A stretch of DNA of 64,000 nucleotides from NCBI GenBank assembly GCA_014237715.1, contig JAAZZG010000002.1:228841-292840 (forward strand), in the 5' to 3' direction. This document shows positions 52,750-62,530 of the stretch, piece after piece (position 1 is the first letter of the stretch; each line of letters begins with the position of its first letter). Source of the DNA: Acidimicrobiales bacterium. GTDB lineage: Bacteria; Actinomycetota; Acidimicrobiia; Acidimicrobiales; MedAcidi-G1. The notes under the pieces were generated by a model. It was not told where the DNA came from. It saw nothing but the letters and a program-made list of their open reading frames with translations, and ran no database searches. A program made the translations under genes and the position numbers.

Positions 52750-53547
52750 TCACCACACCACCAGCCCGGCACCGACGGTCACCAGTACGGCACCCCACAT
52801 GGCCCGCGGGCCGAGGGATTCCCGGGCGATGAGCACGCCCAGGACCACCGAAACCTGACGGAGTCCGGCCACCTGCCCGGCCTGGGCCTGTTGGAAGGCC
52901 ATCAGGATCAGGCCGTACGCCCCGCCCTGCCCGACGCCCACCACCGCGGCATGGCCCAGTATTGGTCGAACCCGGTCCATGCCGGGACGCCTCACCGTCA
53001 GGACACCTACCGAACTGATGATCATGATCACCGACAGGTAGCCCATGGCCCCGGTGAGATCGACAGAGCGTGCATCGATCAGGGAGTAGCCCACCGTGCA
53101 CAACCCGGTCACCGCGGCCAGTACTACGGCCCGACGCTCTTGACGCTGTGTTCCCACCCCGGCCAGCGAGAGCAGGCCGACGACCAGGACGACCAGACCC
53201 ATCGCCGTGAACGCCGACGGGGTCTCGTCGAGGAGCAGCCAACCCCCGAGGCCGACCAGGAGCGGGGCCGTGCCGCGCGCGATCGGGTAGGCCACACCGA
53301 GGCTCCCCGCCCGGTAGGCCGAACCGAGCAGGCCCATGTAAAAGCCTTGGGCCAACGACGAGGCCAGCACCCAGCCCATCACCTCGCCCGGTGGGTCGAG
53401 CACCGCAGCGGGCAGCAGCACGATCCCCACGAAGAGGTAGGCCAGAGCGATGACCACTTCTGGGTCACCCCCCCGATGCAGGCGGGCGTTCCAACCGGCA
53501 TGGAGGACCGTCGAGGTCAGCACGAGGAGGACGGCAGACAGCGACAC
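52750..53547 (-). CDS. EamA/DMT family transporter
   Basis: 265 residues from ATG 53547. About nine or ten hydrophobic helices in the EamA pattern: LVLTSTVLHAGWNARLHRGG, VVIALAYLFVGIVLLPAAVL, PLLVGLGGWLLLDETPSAF (family E-rich loop), MGLVVLVVGLLSLAGVGT and ARESLGPRAMWGAVLVTVG at the end. It ends before a TetR operon and lies 32 bases upstream of pta. In taurine-degrading bacteria a sulfite or sulfoacetaldehyde exporter often accompanies the genes; whether this carrier does that is only a guess. Confidence 0.88.
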   Translation of the reverse strand: MSLSAVLLVLTSTVLHAGWNARLHRGGDPEVVIALAYLFVGIVLLPAAVLDPPGEVMGWVLASSLAQGFYMGLLGSAYRAGSLGVAYPIARGTAPLLVGLGGWLLLDETPSAFTAMGLVVLVVGLLSLAGVGTQRQERRAVVLAAVTGLCTVGYSLIDARSVDLTGAMGYLSVIMIISSVGVLTVRRPGMDRVRPILGHAAVVGVGQGGAYGLILMAFQQAQAGQVAGLRQVSVVLGVLIARESLGPRAMWGAVLVTVGAGLVVW

Positions 53548-53579
53548 CGGTACGTCTCCTGTTCCCGTATTTTGGTCGA

Positions 53580-54521
53580 TCAGGTGCCGATGGCGCCGCT
53601 GGAACGCGCCTGCAGCCCGGCGATGACCGCCACGTCGACGATGTCAGCCGCCGAACAGCCCCGCGACAGATCGTGCAGGATCCCGTCCAGTCCCTGGAGG
53701 AGCGGCCCATAGGCCCGGGCGCCACCGAGGCGCTCGGTGACCTTGTAGGCGATATTGCCGCTGTCCAGGTCGGGGAACACGAAGACGTCCGCTGCGCCGG
53801 CCACCGGTGACCCGGGGGCCTTGACGGCCGCCACGGAGGGAACCATCGCCGCGTCGAACTGCAGCTCTCCGTCGACGGTCAGATCGGGCCGCCGGTCGGC
53901 GACCAGCGCCGTGGCGGCCCGCACCTTGTCCACCCGGGGATGCTCGGCGCTGCCCTTCGTCGAAAAAGAGAGCATGGCCACCCGAGGGGAACCGCCCCCG
54001 GAGACTGGACCGGCCAACCCGGTCCAGGTGTCGGCCGTCGAGGAGGCGATGGTGGCCAACTGGGACACATCAGGATCGGGCACCACGCCGCAGTCGCCGT
54101 AGGCCACCGGCCGGCCATCGGCCAGAACCATCAGGAAGCAGCTCGAGACCACCTCCACTCCGGGAGCCACCCCCAGAACCTTCAGCCCGGCCCGTAGGAC
54201 GTCGGCCGTCGACCGGGTGGCCCCGGCCACCGCGGCGTCAGCTGCTCCGGATCGCACCAGCACCGTGGCCGCCACGATCGGGTCGCTCACGTCCAGGCCT
54301 GCATCCTCGGCCCGGGCGATCGCCTCGGCCTGTTGCCCGTCGCCGCGGTCCACGATCGGATGGACGGGCTGCACGAGCTCTTCGTCCACCAATTGGATGG
54401 CCGCGAAGTCGGCTCGGGGGTCACCCAGATCAGCCAGCACCACCCGGGCCGGATCGGCGGCAGCCCGCTCATACCACCCGGAAACAACCGACGGGACGTT
54501 GGAACTCCCCGGGGAACTCAC
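53580..54521 (-). CDS. pta: Phosphate acetyltransferase
   Basis: 313 residues from GTG 54521, the compact form lacking the long N-terminal regulatory domain. Converts acetyl phosphate and CoA to acetyl-CoA and phosphate. Core: ARVVLADLGDPRADFAAIQLV, DPIVAATVLVRSGAADAAVAGATRST, AYGDCGVVPDPD, KVRAATALVADRRPDLTVDGEL, VFPDLDSGNIAYKVTERLGGA, GPLLQGLDGILHDLSRGCSAADI. In taurine/isethionate dissimilation, Pta follows Xsc (sulfoacetaldehyde acetyltransferase), which makes acetyl phosphate and sulfite. It is here beside taurine-type ABC and aminotransferase genes, which favours that role; Xsc itself is not in view. Confidence 0.9.
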   Translation of the reverse strand: MSSPGSSNVPSVVSGWYERAAADPARVVLADLGDPRADFAAIQLVDEELVQPVHPIVDRGDGQQAEAIARAEDAGLDVSDPIVAATVLVRSGAADAAVAGATRSTADVLRAGLKVLGVAPGVEVVSSCFLMVLADGRPVAYGDCGVVPDPDVSQLATIASSTADTWTGLAGPVSGGGSPRVAMLSFSTKGSAEHPRVDKVRAATALVADRRPDLTVDGELQFDAAMVPSVAAVKAPGSPVAGAADVFVFPDLDSGNIAYKVTERLGGARAYGPLLQGLDGILHDLSRGCSAADIVDVAVIAGLQARSSGAIGT

Positions 54522-54544
54522 CGGGCGGAAATCACCGGACGGGC

Positions 54545-55408
54545 TCAACCCTTGCCACGCCAAGGGATGAGGCGCCGCTCCAGGAAACGCATGACCAGGT
54601 CCATGGCCACACCGATAACCCCGATGACGATGATCGAGACGACCACGACATCCATCCGGAAGAACTTCGAGGCAGCGAAGATCATTGCTCCGAGGCCGGT
54701 GGTCGTCCCGGTCAACTCGGCGGCCACCAGGGTTCCCCAGCACACACCCAGGGCGACCCGCATACCGGTGAAGATGTCTGGCAGCGCGTTGGGGAGGATC
54801 ACGTACCGCAGGATCTGCCACTTATTGGCACCCAGGGAATAGGCGGCGTGGACCTTCGAGCCCCGCACGCCGAGTACCCCGGCCCGAGCCGCGATGACCA
54901 TGATCCACACCGCGGCGAAGAACAACAGGTTGACCTTGGAACCCTCGCCGATGCCGAACCACACGATGAACAGCGGCAGCAGGGCCAAAGGTGGCACAGG
55001 ACGCAGCAACTCGACGATGGGGTCGAAGATGCCCCGCAACCGGTTGGACAGGCCCATGGCGAAACCGACGGGCACACCCACGATCACCCCGTAGACGAGA
55101 CCCTTGAGGACCCGCCAGAGACTGGCCCACGTGTGGTCCCACAGGCTGACCCGGCGGTAACCGTCGGTCGCCAACTCGAAGAAGGCATCCCACGTCTGAC
55201 GCATCGATGGGAACGTCCGGTCGTTGATCATCGGTTCGGTTCCGCTCTTGATCCACCACCAGACGAAAGCCACGAACAGCAGCGAGGCGACGCTCCACAG
55301 CGGGGAACCCTTGACCTCCGAGGCATCGCCGAAGGTCACGGTCTTGCGGCCACTGGCCCCCTTACGAACCGCTCCCGCGTGGCCGGCGAGCCTGCTGGGG
55401 GTGCTCAC
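54545..55408 (-). CDS. tauC: ABC transporter permease, nitrate/sulfonate/taurine type
   Basis: 287 residues from ATG 55408. SsuC/TauC-like permease with six predicted helices (PLWSVASLLFVAFVWWW, LWRVLKGLVYGVIVGVPVGFAMGL, and so on) and the EAA-type loop AAYSLGANKWQILRYVILPNALPDIFTGMRVALGVCWG that contacts the ATPase. Overlaps the ATPase gene (55405) by four bases (ATGA). A periplasmic binding protein gene is not adjacent, which is unusual for this family. Confidence 0.88.
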   Translation of the reverse strand: MSTPSRLAGHAGAVRKGASGRKTVTFGDASEVKGSPLWSVASLLFVAFVWWWIKSGTEPMINDRTFPSMRQTWDAFFELATDGYRRVSLWDHTWASLWRVLKGLVYGVIVGVPVGFAMGLSNRLRGIFDPIVELLRPVPPLALLPLFIVWFGIGEGSKVNLLFFAAVWIMVIAARAGVLGVRGSKVHAAYSLGANKWQILRYVILPNALPDIFTGMRVALGVCWGTLVAAELTGTTTGLGAMIFAASKFFRMDVVVVSIIVIGVIGVAMDLVMRFLERRLIPWRGKG

Positions 55409-56211
55409 GACACACCTCCATCGTGGCCCATGATCTGCTCCTCCATCTCCCAGATGAGCGACAGCAACTCCTCGCGCTTCTCGATGAACTCGGGCGAGGC
55501 TTTCATCTCACGGGGATCGACGTGGAGCCCCTTGGCCGCGAACGGCAGCTCATATTCGCGCTCCACGCGACCCGGACGCGGAGCCATCACGAAGAGGCGG
55601 TCCCCCAGGTAGAGGGCCTCCTCCACGCTGTGGGTGACCAGAACGATCGTCTTGCCCGTCTCCTGCCAGAGCTTCAGGATGAGACTCTGCATCTTCTCCC
55701 TGGTGAGGGCATCGAGGGCACCCAGCGGCTCGTCCATGAGGATGATCTCGGGATCATTGGCGAGGCATCGGGCCAGGGCGACCCGCTGCTGCATGCCACC
55801 GGAGAGTTCGTAGACCGCCTTGTCTCCGAAGCCCTGCAGGCCCACCGTGGCCAGCAGGTCCTGGACCAGCTCGTTGGTCTCGGATCGCTTCTTTCGGTTC
55901 ATCCGGGGTCCGAAGGCCACGTTCTGAGCCACCGACTGCCACTCAAACAGGGCGCCCTGCTGGAACACCATGCCCCGCTCCTGGCCGGGCCCCCTGATGG
56001 GGTCGCCACCGAGGGTCACCGACCCCGACGTGGGAGCCAGGAAGCCGGCGATGATGTTGAGCAACGTCGTCTTGCCGCACCCGGAGGGCCCGAGCAGCGT
56101 CAGCAACCGCCCCGCCTCGAGGTCGAACGAGACGTCATGCAAGGCCTGAACCGAGCCGCCCTTTGGCAACTCGTAGACCATGCCCAGCCCCTCGACTGAA
56201 AGATTCTTCAC
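55405..56211 (-). CDS. tauB: ABC transporter ATP-binding protein, nitrate/sulfonate/taurine type
   Basis: 268 residues from ATG 56211. Walker A LLGPSGCGKTTLLNIIAGFL at about 40-59, Q-loop GMVFQQGALFEW, signature LSGGMQQRVALARCLANDP, Walker B EIILMDEPLGALD and switch His in VTHSVEEALYL. The subfamily fits SsuB/TauB. It drives the permease at 54545. Transcribed downstream of the aminotransferase (56263) and upstream of pta, so the taurine-type set is one minus-strand run. Confidence 0.92.
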   Translation of the reverse strand: MKNLSVEGLGMVYELPKGGSVQALHDVSFDLEAGRLLTLLGPSGCGKTTLLNIIAGFLAPTSGSVTLGGDPIRGPGQERGMVFQQGALFEWQSVAQNVAFGPRMNRKKRSETNELVQDLLATVGLQGFGDKAVYELSGGMQQRVALARCLANDPEIILMDEPLGALDALTREKMQSLILKLWQETGKTIVLVTHSVEEALYLGDRLFVMAPRPGRVEREYELPFAAKGLHVDPREMKASPEFIEKREELLSLIWEMEEQIMGHDGGVS

Positions 56212-56262
56212 GTTTCGGTCCCCCTCGGTACCGGTGTCGTTTCCCGACCGATCCCTGTCGGT

Positions 56263-57633
56263 CTAGTCGTTGTCGCCCAGCCATGCGTCGACCCGGTCGG
56301 CCACCCGGTCGATCCGGGCCACCAGGTCGTCGATGATCGCACGGTCTGCGACCAGCGGTGGCGAGATGGTCAGGCCGGTGTAGCCACGATCATCGGGCCG
56401 CACCGTCATCCGCTCTTCGCGGACGAAGCCGCCCAACGCCCCGCCCCGCAGGCCGGTCTCCTGGGTGGGGCTGAGGTCGAGGTCGTTAGCCGAGTCAGAG
56501 CACAGGTCCACGGCGTAGAAGTAGCCGGTGCCCCGAACCTCGCGGACCGACCGATGGGCATCACCCATCGCCTGCAGCTGCTCGGTGAAGTAGCCCTCGT
56601 TGTCCAGCACATGCTGCAGCACCCCCTCGTCACGCATGGCAGTCATGTTGGCCACGGCCACCGCAGTGGCCACCGGATGCCCACCGAACGTCGAGCCGTG
56701 CACGTACGAACCCATGGGCGAGTCGAACAGCTCCTCGACCAGCTGGCCACGGATGACCACCCCGCCGAGCGGCTGGTAGGCCGAGGTCACGCCCTTGGCG
56801 AAGGTGATCATGTCGGGCACCACGTCCAGACGCTCGCTGGCGAACCAGTGGCCGAACCGACCGAACGAGCAAATGACCTCATCGGCCACCAGCAGCACGC
56901 CATACCGGTCGCAGATGCGGCGAAGCTCCTGCCAGTAGCCGTTGGGCGGCACCAGGGCACCACCACCGTTCTGAACCGGTTCACCGATAACCATCGAGAT
57001 GGTCTCGGGGCCCTCGGCCAGGATCATCTCCTCGATGGCCTGCACACAGGACAGTTCTGCGGCCGGGGTGCCGACCGGAGAGGTGCACTCACGGGTATTG
57101 GAGACATGGCGGGTGCCGTCCCACAGCATCGGCAGATATGGATCCCGGAACTTGGGGATACCGGTGACCGAGAGCGCCCCCAGCGTCGTGCCGTGGTAGG
57201 CCCAGTTGCGAGAGATGACCTTGTAGCGACCCTCGTCTCCCCGGGCCAGGTGATAGTTGCGGGCGAACTTGATGGCCGACTCCACAGCTTCGGACCCCGA
57301 GCTCACGAAGAACGTCTCGCTCAGATCTCCGGGGGCAAAGCCGGCGATCATCTCCGCGGCCTCGATGGCCGGCGGGTGGGCGAACCCCCAGTTGGTGGAG
57401 TAGGCAAGTTTGTTCATCTGCTTGGCCGCCGCGTTCGACAGATCGGGCCGACCATGACCGATGTTCACGCAGAACAGACCGGCTAGGCCATCGAGGTACT
57501 CGACTCCGTCGGTGTCGTAGAGGTAGCAGCCCTCAGCCCGTTCGATGATGGGCAGGGCATCGTTCTGCCATGCCGCCTTCGGCGTGAAGTGGGGTACGAG
57601 ATACTTCTGGGCGAGTTCTCGATGGGTGCTCAT
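56263..57633 (-). CDS. tpa: Class III aminotransferase, taurine--pyruvate type
   Basis: 456 residues from ATG 57633. PLP-dependent omega-aminotransferase: FVSSGSEAVESAIKFAR, ISRNWAYHGTTLGALSVTGIPKFR, GEPVQNGGGALVPPNGYW, LLVADEVICSFGRFG (Asp that holds the PLP ring nitrogen) and ITFAKGVTSAYQPLGGVVI with the Schiff-base Lys, then HGSTFGGHPVATAVAVANM. Members amine taurine, beta-alanine or similar amines with pyruvate. Taurine is favoured because tauBC-type and pta genes are next to it, but this remains inference. Divergent from the dimethylglycine-dehydrogenase-like gene at 57809. Confidence 0.88.
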   Translation of the reverse strand: MSTHRELAQKYLVPHFTPKAAWQNDALPIIERAEGCYLYDTDGVEYLDGLAGLFCVNIGHGRPDLSNAAAKQMNKLAYSTNWGFAHPPAIEAAEMIAGFAPGDLSETFFVSSGSEAVESAIKFARNYHLARGDEGRYKVISRNWAYHGTTLGALSVTGIPKFRDPYLPMLWDGTRHVSNTRECTSPVGTPAAELSCVQAIEEMILAEGPETISMVIGEPVQNGGGALVPPNGYWQELRRICDRYGVLLVADEVICSFGRFGHWFASERLDVVPDMITFAKGVTSAYQPLGGVVIRGQLVEELFDSPMGSYVHGSTFGGHPVATAVAVANMTAMRDEGVLQHVLDNEGYFTEQLQAMGDAHRSVREVRGTGYFYAVDLCSDSANDLDLSPTQETGLRGGALGGFVREERMTVRPDDRGYTGLTISPPLVADRAIIDDLVARIDRVADRVDAWLGDND

Positions 57634-57681
57634 GGATCCTCCGCTGGGGGTGCGGTCGTACACTGCGCGGACCGGTCGTAG

Positions 57682-57695
57682 GTGACTGGCGTCAC
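57682..57695. promoter_or_regulatory. Palindrome in aminotransferase/oxidoreductase divergent region
   Basis: GTGAC-tggc-GTCAC in the 175-base region between divergent starts at 57633 and 57809. The neighbouring cactggcg unit repeats once. Nothing else assigned in this stretch except AT-poor promoter-like sequence. Could bind a regulator such as the MarR gene at 60253, but that is unproven. Confidence 0.4.
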
Positions 57696-57808
57696 TGGCG
57701 TTAGAGCCTGTAACGTAATCGCTAAGTCTTCTAACAGCAAGGGCCCGGACCGACGACCCCCAACCGGGCGGAAACACCGGCAACCCGAGATCCCCGGAGT
57801 CCCTCCAC

Positions 57809-60256
57809 ATGGCCAAGCAGATCCCCGATCGGGCTCAGGTCGTCATCATCGGTGGCGGCATCGTGGGCGCCAGCATCGCCTACCACCTCACCGAGTTGGG
57901 TTGGACCGACGTCGTCCTGCTGGAACGCAACACGCTGACCAGCGGCACCACCTGGCACGCCGCGGGCCTCGTGGGCTGCCTTCGGGCCACCCAGAATATG
58001 ACCCGACTGGCCGCCTACTCCGCCGAGCTTTACGAGTCCCTCGAGCGCGACATGGGACATGCCACCGGCTTCAAGAAGGTCGGATCGCTCAGCGTCGCCG
58101 ACAACCCGGAACGCATGGAGGAGTTGGTGCGGGGTGCCGGCATGGCCAACACGTTCGGCGTTGAGGTGGAAGTCATATCCGCCGACGACCTGTGCGCCCG
58201 CTATCCGCTTTTGAACCCCGACGGCATCGTGGGAGGTGTCTGGCTACCCGGAGATGGTCAGGCCTCGCCAGTGGACACCACCATGGCCATGGTCAACGTG
58301 GCCAAGGAGAGGGGCGCCCGGATCTTCGAGGGCGTGTCCGTCGAACACATCCGCACCGCCGATGGCCAGGCGGTTGGCGTCGATACCGATCAGGGACCCA
58401 TCGATGCCGAGCACGTGGTCACTGCGGCCGGCATGTGGTCCCACCAATTGGGCCGTGACGTGGGAGTCAACATTCCGCTGCACGCCTGTGAGCACTTCTA
58501 TCTGGTGACCGAACCGATCCCCGATCTGCCCTCTGGCCTGCCGGTGCTGCGCGACACCGACAACTGCATCTACGTCAAGGAAGAGGCCGGCCGACTCATG
58601 GTCGGAGCCTTCGAACCAGTGGCTAAGCCGTTCGGTATGGCCGGCATTCCCACTGACCGGCCGTTCATGCAGCTGGACGAGGACTGGGACCACCTCGCCC
58701 CGGTCTATGAGGCGGCCTGTGAACGTCTTCCCGTACTCGACAACATGGGCATCCGACTGTTCTTCAACGGCCCAGAGTCGTTCACCCCCGACGACCGCTA
58801 CCTGCTCGGCGAGGCCCCGGAACTTCGCAACCACTGGGTGGCCACCGGGTTCAACTCGATAGGGATGCAGTCAGCCGGGGGTGCCGGAAAGGTGCTGGCC
58901 GAGTGGATGGTCCACGGTCGGCCACCAATGGACCTGTGGGACGTCGACGTCCGACGCATGCAACCCTTCCAGACCAACCGGCGCTATCTCCACGATCGTT
59001 CCGTGGAGGCTCTCGGCCTGCTGTACGCCATGCACTGGCCATTTCGCCAGGTCGAGACGGCCCGCGGTGTACGCCACTCGCCGTTCCACGACCGTCTGGC
59101 CGACCTCGGTGCCTGCCATGGCGAAGGCGGCGGCTGGGAGCGACCCAACTGGTACGCACCCGAGGGCGTGGAGCCGACCTACGAGTACACATTCGGTCGC
59201 CAGAACTGGTTCGAGTACTCGGCTGCCGAGCATCGGGCGTGCCGGGAGGGAGCGGCGCTGTTCGACCAGACCTCGCTGGCCAAGCTGCTCGTCCAGGGAC
59301 CGGACGCCTGCACCGTGCTGAACCGGATCTCGTCGGCCGACGTGGACGTCGAACCAGGCACGTCGGTGTACACCACATGGCTGAACGACCGGGGCGGCAT
59401 CGAGGCCGACCTGACCGTCAACCGCCTCGACGACCACCGCTTCCTGGTGGTGACCGCCTTCTCTACCCAGATCAGAGACGCTGACTGGATCTCGCGCCAT
59501 ACCCCCGACGACGCCCGCATGACGGTCACCGACGTGACCTCCGCCTGGGCCGTCCTGGGCGTCTTCGGACCCGAGGCCCGCAACATCGTGGCACCACTGA
59601 CCGACGCCGACCTGTCCAACGAGGCCTTCCCGTTCGGCACCCTCCAGGAGATCGACCTTGGCTACGCCCGTTCCATCGCCGTGCGCCGCACCTACATGGG
59701 GGAGCTGGGTTGGGAGCTGTACGTACCCACCGAGTTCGCCCTCGGGGCCTTCGACGCACTCTGGGAATCCGGTGAGCCACGGGGTCTCACGCCGGCCGGC
59801 TACCACGCCATGAACTCGCTGCGCATGGAGAAGGCCTACCGCCACTGGGGCGACGACATTGCCGAGGAGGACACCCCCCTCCACGCCGGCCTGTCGTGGG
59901 GCGTCGCATTCGACAAGCCTGGTGGCTTCATCGGCCTCGATGCCTTGATGGCCCAGCGCGAAACCGGGGTGGATCGACGCCTCGTGCAGTTCCGCCTCGA
60001 CGATCCAGCGCCGCTGCTCTACCACGACGAACCCGTGTACCGCGACGGCGTCCTGGTCTCGAGGATTACCTCGGGCATGTACGGCCACACGGTGGGCGGT
60101 GCCCTGGGCATGGGCTACGTGGGATGTGAGCCCGACACCCCCCGCGCCCAGGTGATCGAAGGCACCTTCGAAGTCGATGTGAACGGCATCCGAGTTCCGG
60201 CAACCGCCTCGTTCCGCCCGTTCTACGACCCGGGCAGCAGCCGGGTGCGCCTCTAG
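57809..60256 (+). CDS. Dimethylglycine/sarcosine-dehydrogenase-like protein (FAD + GcvT)
   Basis: 815 residues from ATG 57809. N-terminal DAO-type FAD domain: VVIIGGGIVGASIAYHLTELGW at 11-32, and TSGTTWHAAGLVG with His50, the residue to which FAD is covalently joined in dimethylglycine dehydrogenase. The C-terminal half (from about 430) is a GcvT-type folate-binding region (RQNWFEYSAAEHRACREGAAL, KLLVQGPDACTVLNRISSAD, SIAVRRTYMGELGWELYVPTE). It would demethylate dimethylglycine or sarcosine-like N-methyl amines, feeding one-carbon units to tetrahydrofolate. Overlaps the MarR gene stop by four bases (convergent). Confidence 0.9.
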   Translation: MAKQIPDRAQVVIIGGGIVGASIAYHLTELGWTDVVLLERNTLTSGTTWHAAGLVGCLRATQNMTRLAAYSAELYESLERDMGHATGFKKVGSLSVADNPERMEELVRGAGMANTFGVEVEVISADDLCARYPLLNPDGIVGGVWLPGDGQASPVDTTMAMVNVAKERGARIFEGVSVEHIRTADGQAVGVDTDQGPIDAEHVVTAAGMWSHQLGRDVGVNIPLHACEHFYLVTEPIPDLPSGLPVLRDTDNCIYVKEEAGRLMVGAFEPVAKPFGMAGIPTDRPFMQLDEDWDHLAPVYEAACERLPVLDNMGIRLFFNGPESFTPDDRYLLGEAPELRNHWVATGFNSIGMQSAGGAGKVLAEWMVHGRPPMDLWDVDVRRMQPFQTNRRYLHDRSVEALGLLYAMHWPFRQVETARGVRHSPFHDRLADLGACHGEGGGWERPNWYAPEGVEPTYEYTFGRQNWFEYSAAEHRACREGAALFDQTSLAKLLVQGPDACTVLNRISSADVDVEPGTSVYTTWLNDRGGIEADLTVNRLDDHRFLVVTAFSTQIRDADWISRHTPDDARMTVTDVTSAWAVLGVFGPEARNIVAPLTDADLSNEAFPFGTLQEIDLGYARSIAVRRTYMGELGWELYVPTEFALGAFDALWESGEPRGLTPAGYHAMNSLRMEKAYRHWGDDIAEEDTPLHAGLSWGVAFDKPGGFIGLDALMAQRETGVDRRLVQFRLDDPAPLLYHDEPVYRDGVLVSRITSGMYGHTVGGALGMGYVGCEPDTPRAQVIEGTFEVDVNGIRVPATASFRPFYDPGSSRVRL

Positions 60257-60774
60257 GTCAGATCTCCGACGCCCCCACCCAACGGGGTGCCGATCAACGT
60301 CGCCAACGCCTCGGCCAGCGCAGCGCGTTCCGTCGGGGACAGGCCTTCGTACTGGGTCTGCTCCAGCGCGTACTGGCCTTCGTAGGTCTCGCGCACTGCA
60401 GTCTCACCGGGCGGCGTCAGCGACACGGTCACCACCCGACGATCGTCATCTCCACGCGTCCGCTCCACCCGACCGTCTCGCTCCAAGGTGTTCACCACGC
60501 TGGATACCGACGCCCTCGACAGACCAGCCAGCAGGGCAATCCGGTGGGCGGGAAGGGGTCCGCTGGACCAGAGGGTGAACAGGATCCGGAAGCCGGCAGT
60601 GGTCAAGCCCCGGGGGCGGTGCACGGTGGACTCGACGTGGCGACTGAACCGGTTGGCGGCCCGAGTCAGGACGAACGAGAGGCGGAAGAGGTCGAGGTCA
60701 ACGTCGGGCAGCGCATCGGCCACCTTCGCGGTGGCCCGCTCCAGAAACGGATCGGAACGGAGCTCGTCGGTCAC
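60253..60774 (-). CDS. MarR family transcriptional regulator
   Basis: 173 residues from GTG 60774. Winged helix: VESTVHRPRGLTTAGFRILFTLWSSGPLPAHRIALLAGLSRASVSSVVNTLERDGRVERTRGDDDRRVVTVSLTPPG, with the recognition helix SRASVSSVVNTL and the DRRVV wing. MarR-type dimers usually repress adjacent genes until they bind an aromatic or amine ligand. It sits beside the ABC transport genes (60800 on) in the same direction, 25 bases downstream of the ATPase gene. Confidence 0.92.
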   Translation of the reverse strand: MTDELRSDPFLERATAKVADALPDVDLDLFRLSFVLTRAANRFSRHVESTVHRPRGLTTAGFRILFTLWSSGPLPAHRIALLAGLSRASVSSVVNTLERDGRVERTRGDDDRRVVTVSLTPPGETAVRETYEGQYALEQTQYEGLSPTERAALAEALATLIGTPLGGGVGDLT

Positions 60775-60799
60775 CGTGGAGTCTCCGCCGGCTCGCCGG

Positions 60800-61614
60800 T
60801 CAGGAGCCGGCTGCAGCCAGGCCAGCTTCGTCACCGAGGTAGGCGGCGATGACCGCCGGATCCTTCTGGACGTCGGCGGGTACGCCCTCGGCGATCTTCT
60901 GGCCGAAGTCCAGTACCAGCACCCGGTCAGCGATGTCCATGACCAGACCCATGTCGTGCTCCACGAGCACCATCGAGATACCGAGCTCTTCGCGGATGTC
61001 GAGGATGAACCGAGCCATGTCCTCGGTTTCCTCAAGGTTCATGCCAGCCACCGGCTCGTCCAACAGCAGCAGTTCAGGGTCCATGGCCAGTGCCCGACCC
61101 AACTCGACCCGCTTCTGGAAGCCGTAGGGCAACAGGGCCACCGGGTGCTTACGCCATTGTTCGATCTCCAAAAAGTCAATGATGTCCTCGACTGCCCGGC
61201 GATGCTCCATCTCTTCGCGCTTGGCCGGTCCGACCCACAGTGCCCCGGCCAGCCAGGAACGCTTCATGCGGATGTGGCGTCCCAACAGGAGATTCTCCAG
61301 CACCGTCATGTGCGGGAAGAGTTCGATGTTCTGGAAGGTGCGGGCAATACCCATGCCGGCCACCCGATCCGGGCGGCTGCCCAGTATCGACTGGCCCTTC
61401 CACCGGATGTCGCCCTCCTGGGGGCGGTAGACCTGACTGATGGTGTTGAAGACCGACGTCTTGCCCGCGCCGTTGGGGCCGATGATGGCGAACAGTTCCT
61501 CGGTGCCCACCTGGAACGAGACGTCGGTGATGGCCTTGATGCCCTTGAAGGACAGGCTGATCCCGTCTACGTCCAGTAGCGGATCGTCCAGACGGCGGGC
61601 CGACGATTCCGGGG

Positions 61615-61618
<4 letters not shown>
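60800..61618 (-). CDS. livG: Branched-chain-type ABC transporter ATPase (LivG-like)
   Basis: 272 residues from ATG 61618, which overlaps the stop of the upstream gene (ATGA). Walker A IIGPNGAGKTSVFNTISQVY, Q-loop FQNIELFPHMTV, LivG-specific long insert (HIRMKRSWLAGALWVGPAKREEM), signature LPYGFQKRVELGRALAMDP, Walker B LLLLDEPVAGMN and VEHDMGLVMDIADRVLVLDFG. The degenerate signature (YGFQ in place of SGGQ) is common in LivG. Partner ATPase at 61615. Permease genes (livHM) are not in this window. Confidence 0.9.
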
Positions 61619-62409
<791 letters not shown>

Positions 62410-62463
62410 CTGTGACCCTTCTCGGGTGACGCTGGTTTCGTGTGGATTTGAAATCGATGGTGA

Positions 62464-62523
62464 GGGGGCGGCCGGCGGACCGGCCGCCCCCTTCCATCAG
62501 GTCCGGGCCCCCTCCAGGGGGCC
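62464..62523. terminator. Twin hairpins between substrate-binding protein and livF
   Basis: First, a perfect 12-bp stem gggggcggccgg with a cgga loop (62464-62491); second, ggccccc-tcca-gggggcc (62506-62523). They sit right after the stop of the binding-protein gene at 62531 on the minus strand. This placement is typical of attenuators that keep binding-protein mRNA above ABC mRNA; no strong T-tract follows. Confidence 0.6.
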
Positions 62524-62530
62524 TACGGGA

